From positions 1-6,588 of the forward strand of contig CANQZX010000055.1 in NCBI GenBank assembly GCA_947628445.1: a stretch of DNA of 6,588 nucleotides, written 5' to 3'. Both the position numbers and the translations under genes were made by a program. This DNA is from an uncultured Bacilli bacterium. Its GTDB lineage: Bacteria; Bacillota_I; Bacilli_A; RF39; UBA660. The notes beneath the pieces are model-generated. The model was not told the origin of the DNA, ran no database searches, and saw only the letters and a list, made by a program, of their open reading frames with translations. Below, piece by piece: positions 5,244 through 6,588 of the stretch; position 1 is the first letter of the stretch, and the number at the start of each line of letters is the position of its first letter.

Positions 5244-6588
5244 AATCAAAGTTTAATCTAAAAGGGTTTGTCTTACTGCCATCACCGCTTTTTATTTTGG
5301 TCGAAGACTCGAGATAAAAGACCGGCCGCACGCCACGGTTGTAGCCCACGTCGTCGCTGTACGCATTGCCCGTATCGCCGACATTCCACGCACGGTAGCC
5401 ATAGTCCGAATTACGAGAAACTGTCCAGTCATATAAGCCCATATACATCCAGTTATTTGTTTTTACGGCATCTCTACCGTATCCAAATCCACTTGCATTA
5501 CCTATGTATTGATTCCATGCTTTTGGATAGGCAGCATATTCATAATCACTTACGTACATTAAGCCAATTTTAGCTGTGTATGTTAAGTCGTCTTCGGTGC
5601 ATATTTGGGCTGTACTGTTATTATCTTCAGCATAGCATTTACTATCGCTTGTTGTTAGTTTTTCACTTCCTAGTTCTTTATCATATACTTGTTTTGGCGT
5701 ATAGCTATAATTATATGGTAATCCACCTGTTGTCCATGTATGTTCCGTTATATGTTCACTTAAGTTACTTACTTTTTCTGTTATGTATTTATAATAGAAA
5801 TCATTTAGGTTTACTTTATTTAAGTTACTATATTGCCACATGTTATTATATGTCCCTGATTCTGGGTAATTCCAATAGTAATCATTATTTGAACCATGAT
5901 ATGCTCCACCTTCGGCTGTTTCATTATCTCCCAATTCTGTTGGTGTTCCCTCAGTAGCTTTGATTAATTTTATTTCATATTGATTTCCATCATTTTTAAA
6001 TAAACCTATTATTCGATATAAATCAGCTTCACTAGCACATTTACCATTTTCACTTGTTCCATCTAAACAGACATAATTGTTAACAAATAACTTTATATAT
6101 CCCTTTTCAATTGCACTAGTAAATGCCTGTTGATAACTTGAAGAAGTTTTATATGTTTCTCTATCACTAACATCAAAATGTTCCTCTTGATTATTAATTA
6201 CATAAAAATATTTTTCTCCTTCACCATAACAATACCAAACTCCATATTGACTATCCATTTTTTTATCTTCCCCATTACAACTAAATTTTATTATTTCATC
6301 ATCTATTTGGGTATATGTTTCTTTATAGGCATTGGCAATCCAATAGTTTCCTCCACTATAACGATAAGAATCATCTTCCGCACTACCTTCTAAATCAACT
6401 GTATGATGAAGTAGTGTTGGATTTCCCGGATTTTGTTCATTATCTATTCTTTTTAAACAGTTTTCAATTGTTTCATCTTCTTGACATGTTTCATTTACGA
6501 TTACCTCTGGCGTTTCTTTTTCAATTACTACTTTTCCACTTAATTGCTTTCCCGTATTTAAATTTTGATCGGTTGGTAAGTTCTTTAA
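5242..6588 (-). CDS. Large exported/surface protein with a C-type-lectin-like (DUF6273-type) C-terminus, 5' end outside window
   Basis: The frame is open to the right edge: 448 codons are visible and no stop occurs between 6259 and 6588. The Met codon at 6258 is therefore internal and the true start lies beyond the window. The protein is rich in Tyr, Asn, Gly and Ser. Its few cysteines occur in spaced pairs (for example C in NETCQEDE and ENCLKR; KFSCNG and WYCYG; NYVCLDG and GKCASE; SKCYAE and AQICTE), which suggests disulfides in an extracytoplasmic protein. Family hallmarks I recognise from multi-copy surface proteins of gut Bacillota are LYRIIG, NMWQYSNLNKVNLNDFY, AKIGLMYVSDYEYAA, NNWMYMGLYDWTVSR and the end GVRPVFYL plus SGDGSKTNPFRL. 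The C-terminal part resembles DUF6273/FGE-like folds, which include DGR variable proteins. Function unknown; ligand binding or adhesion is inference. Codons near the 3' end turn abruptly GC-rich. Confidence 0.85.
   Translation of the reverse strand, partial: LKNLPTDQNLNTGKQLSGKVVIEKETPEVIVNETCQEDETIENCLKRIDNEQNPGNPTLLHHTVDLEGSAEDDSYRYSGGNYWIANAYKETYTQIDDEIIKFSCNGEDKKMDSQYGVWYCYGEGEKYFYVINNQEEHFDVSDRETYKTSSSYQQAFTSAIEKGYIKLFVNNYVCLDGTSENGKCASEADLYRIIGLFKNDGNQYEIKLIKATEGTPTELGDNETAEGGAYHGSNNDYYWNYPESGTYNNMWQYSNLNKVNLNDFYYKYITEKVSNLSEHITEHTWTTGGLPYNYSYTPKQVYDKELGSEKLTTSDSKCYAEDNNSTAQICTEDDLTYTAKIGLMYVSDYEYAAYPKAWNQYIGNASGFGYGRDAVKTNNWMYMGLYDWTVSRNSDYGYRAWNVGDTGNAYSDDVGYNRGVRPVFYLESSTKIKSGDGSKTNPFRLNFD
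5320..5430 (-). other. GC-rich island in the surface-protein gene, candidate DGR variable region
   Basis: Positions 5341-5400 are 38/60 G+C and 5281-5340 are 30/60, while 5521-5580 of the same gene are 20/60. Of the 30 codons from 5409 down to 5320, 24 end in G or C, against a strongly A/T-ending background. Many are NNC codons for Asp, Gly, Tyr, Ser or Asn, as expected if AAC codons in a template were mutated at adenines. The island ends in GGCGTGCGGCCGGTC (5334-5320), which resembles the GC-rich initiation-of-mutagenic-homing element at the 3' end of DGR variable regions and encodes the invariant-looking GVRPV. No template repeat or reverse transcriptase is in the window, so gene conversion among paralogues or imported sequence remain alternatives. 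Confidence 0.4.

Noticed and set aside
5301..5312. TCGA-AGAC-TCGA mini-hairpin just downstream of the candidate homing element, like the cruciform next to some DGR variable regions
   Set aside because: The stem is only 4 bp and TCGA is self-complementary, so chance is likely; known DGR hairpins have longer GC-rich stems.
5268..5573. Open plus-strand frame of 101 codons over the GC-rich island, Arg/His/Pro-rich
   Set aside because: It is antisense to a clearly conserved domain, has no ribosome site, and its composition is simply the complement of the GC-rich codons.
5580..5957. Plus-strand frame of 125 codons, Leu/Tyr-rich
   Set aside because: Shadow of the surface-protein gene; low-complexity hydrophobic translation with no start signal.
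6256..6258. Met codon as the start of the surface-protein gene
   Set aside because: The frame continues open for 110 codons to the window edge with family-like sequence (for example YRYSGGNYWIANAY), and there is no ribosome site before this ATG.

Overview
The window is an AT-rich, gene-dense stretch of bacterial chromosome. Every gene lies on the minus strand, so the layout below runs from high to low coordinates. The base composition, strong AGGAGG-type ribosome sites and a Bacillus-like suf gene order (C-D-S-U) point to a low-GC Bacillota. The surface-protein family at the right end is one I associate with uncultured gut Bacilli/Mollicutes-like and Clostridia lineages. TGA acts as a stop (it ends the membrane gene) and the tryptophan codons checked are TGG, so the Mycoplasma code is not used.

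Region 1 (6588 to 5242) is the 3' part of a large exported or surface protein gene that enters from the right edge with no stop, ending in an intrinsic terminator. Its last ~30 codons before a conserved 3' tail form a sharp GC-rich island in a gene that is otherwise AT-rich. The position, encoded motif and codon pattern resemble the variable region of a diversity-generating retroelement (DGR) target. This is the most interesting signal here, but no reverse transcriptase or template repeat lies in the window.

Region 2 (5207 to 3206) has its own near-consensus sigma-A promoter. It drives a polytopic membrane protein, probably a GT-C-like glycosyltransferase or its flippase-type partner, and a DPM1-like family 2 glycosyltransferase. 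The two genes overlap by 62 bp and probably make a polyprenyl-phosphate sugar donor and use it at the cell surface.

Region 3 (about 3156 to 55) is a SUF iron-sulfur cluster assembly operon, sufC-sufD-sufS-sufU, with 8-bp overlaps (C/D, D/S) and directly abutting genes (S/U). SufS and SufU make and carry persulfide sulfur to a SufC-SufD(-SufB) scaffold. SufD is very short. SufS lacks the histidine that swaps zinc ligands with SufU in Bacillus subtilis. SufB, expected next, is not in the window; after sufU there is only a strong ribosome site, a four-codon frame and a hairpin that may be a terminator.
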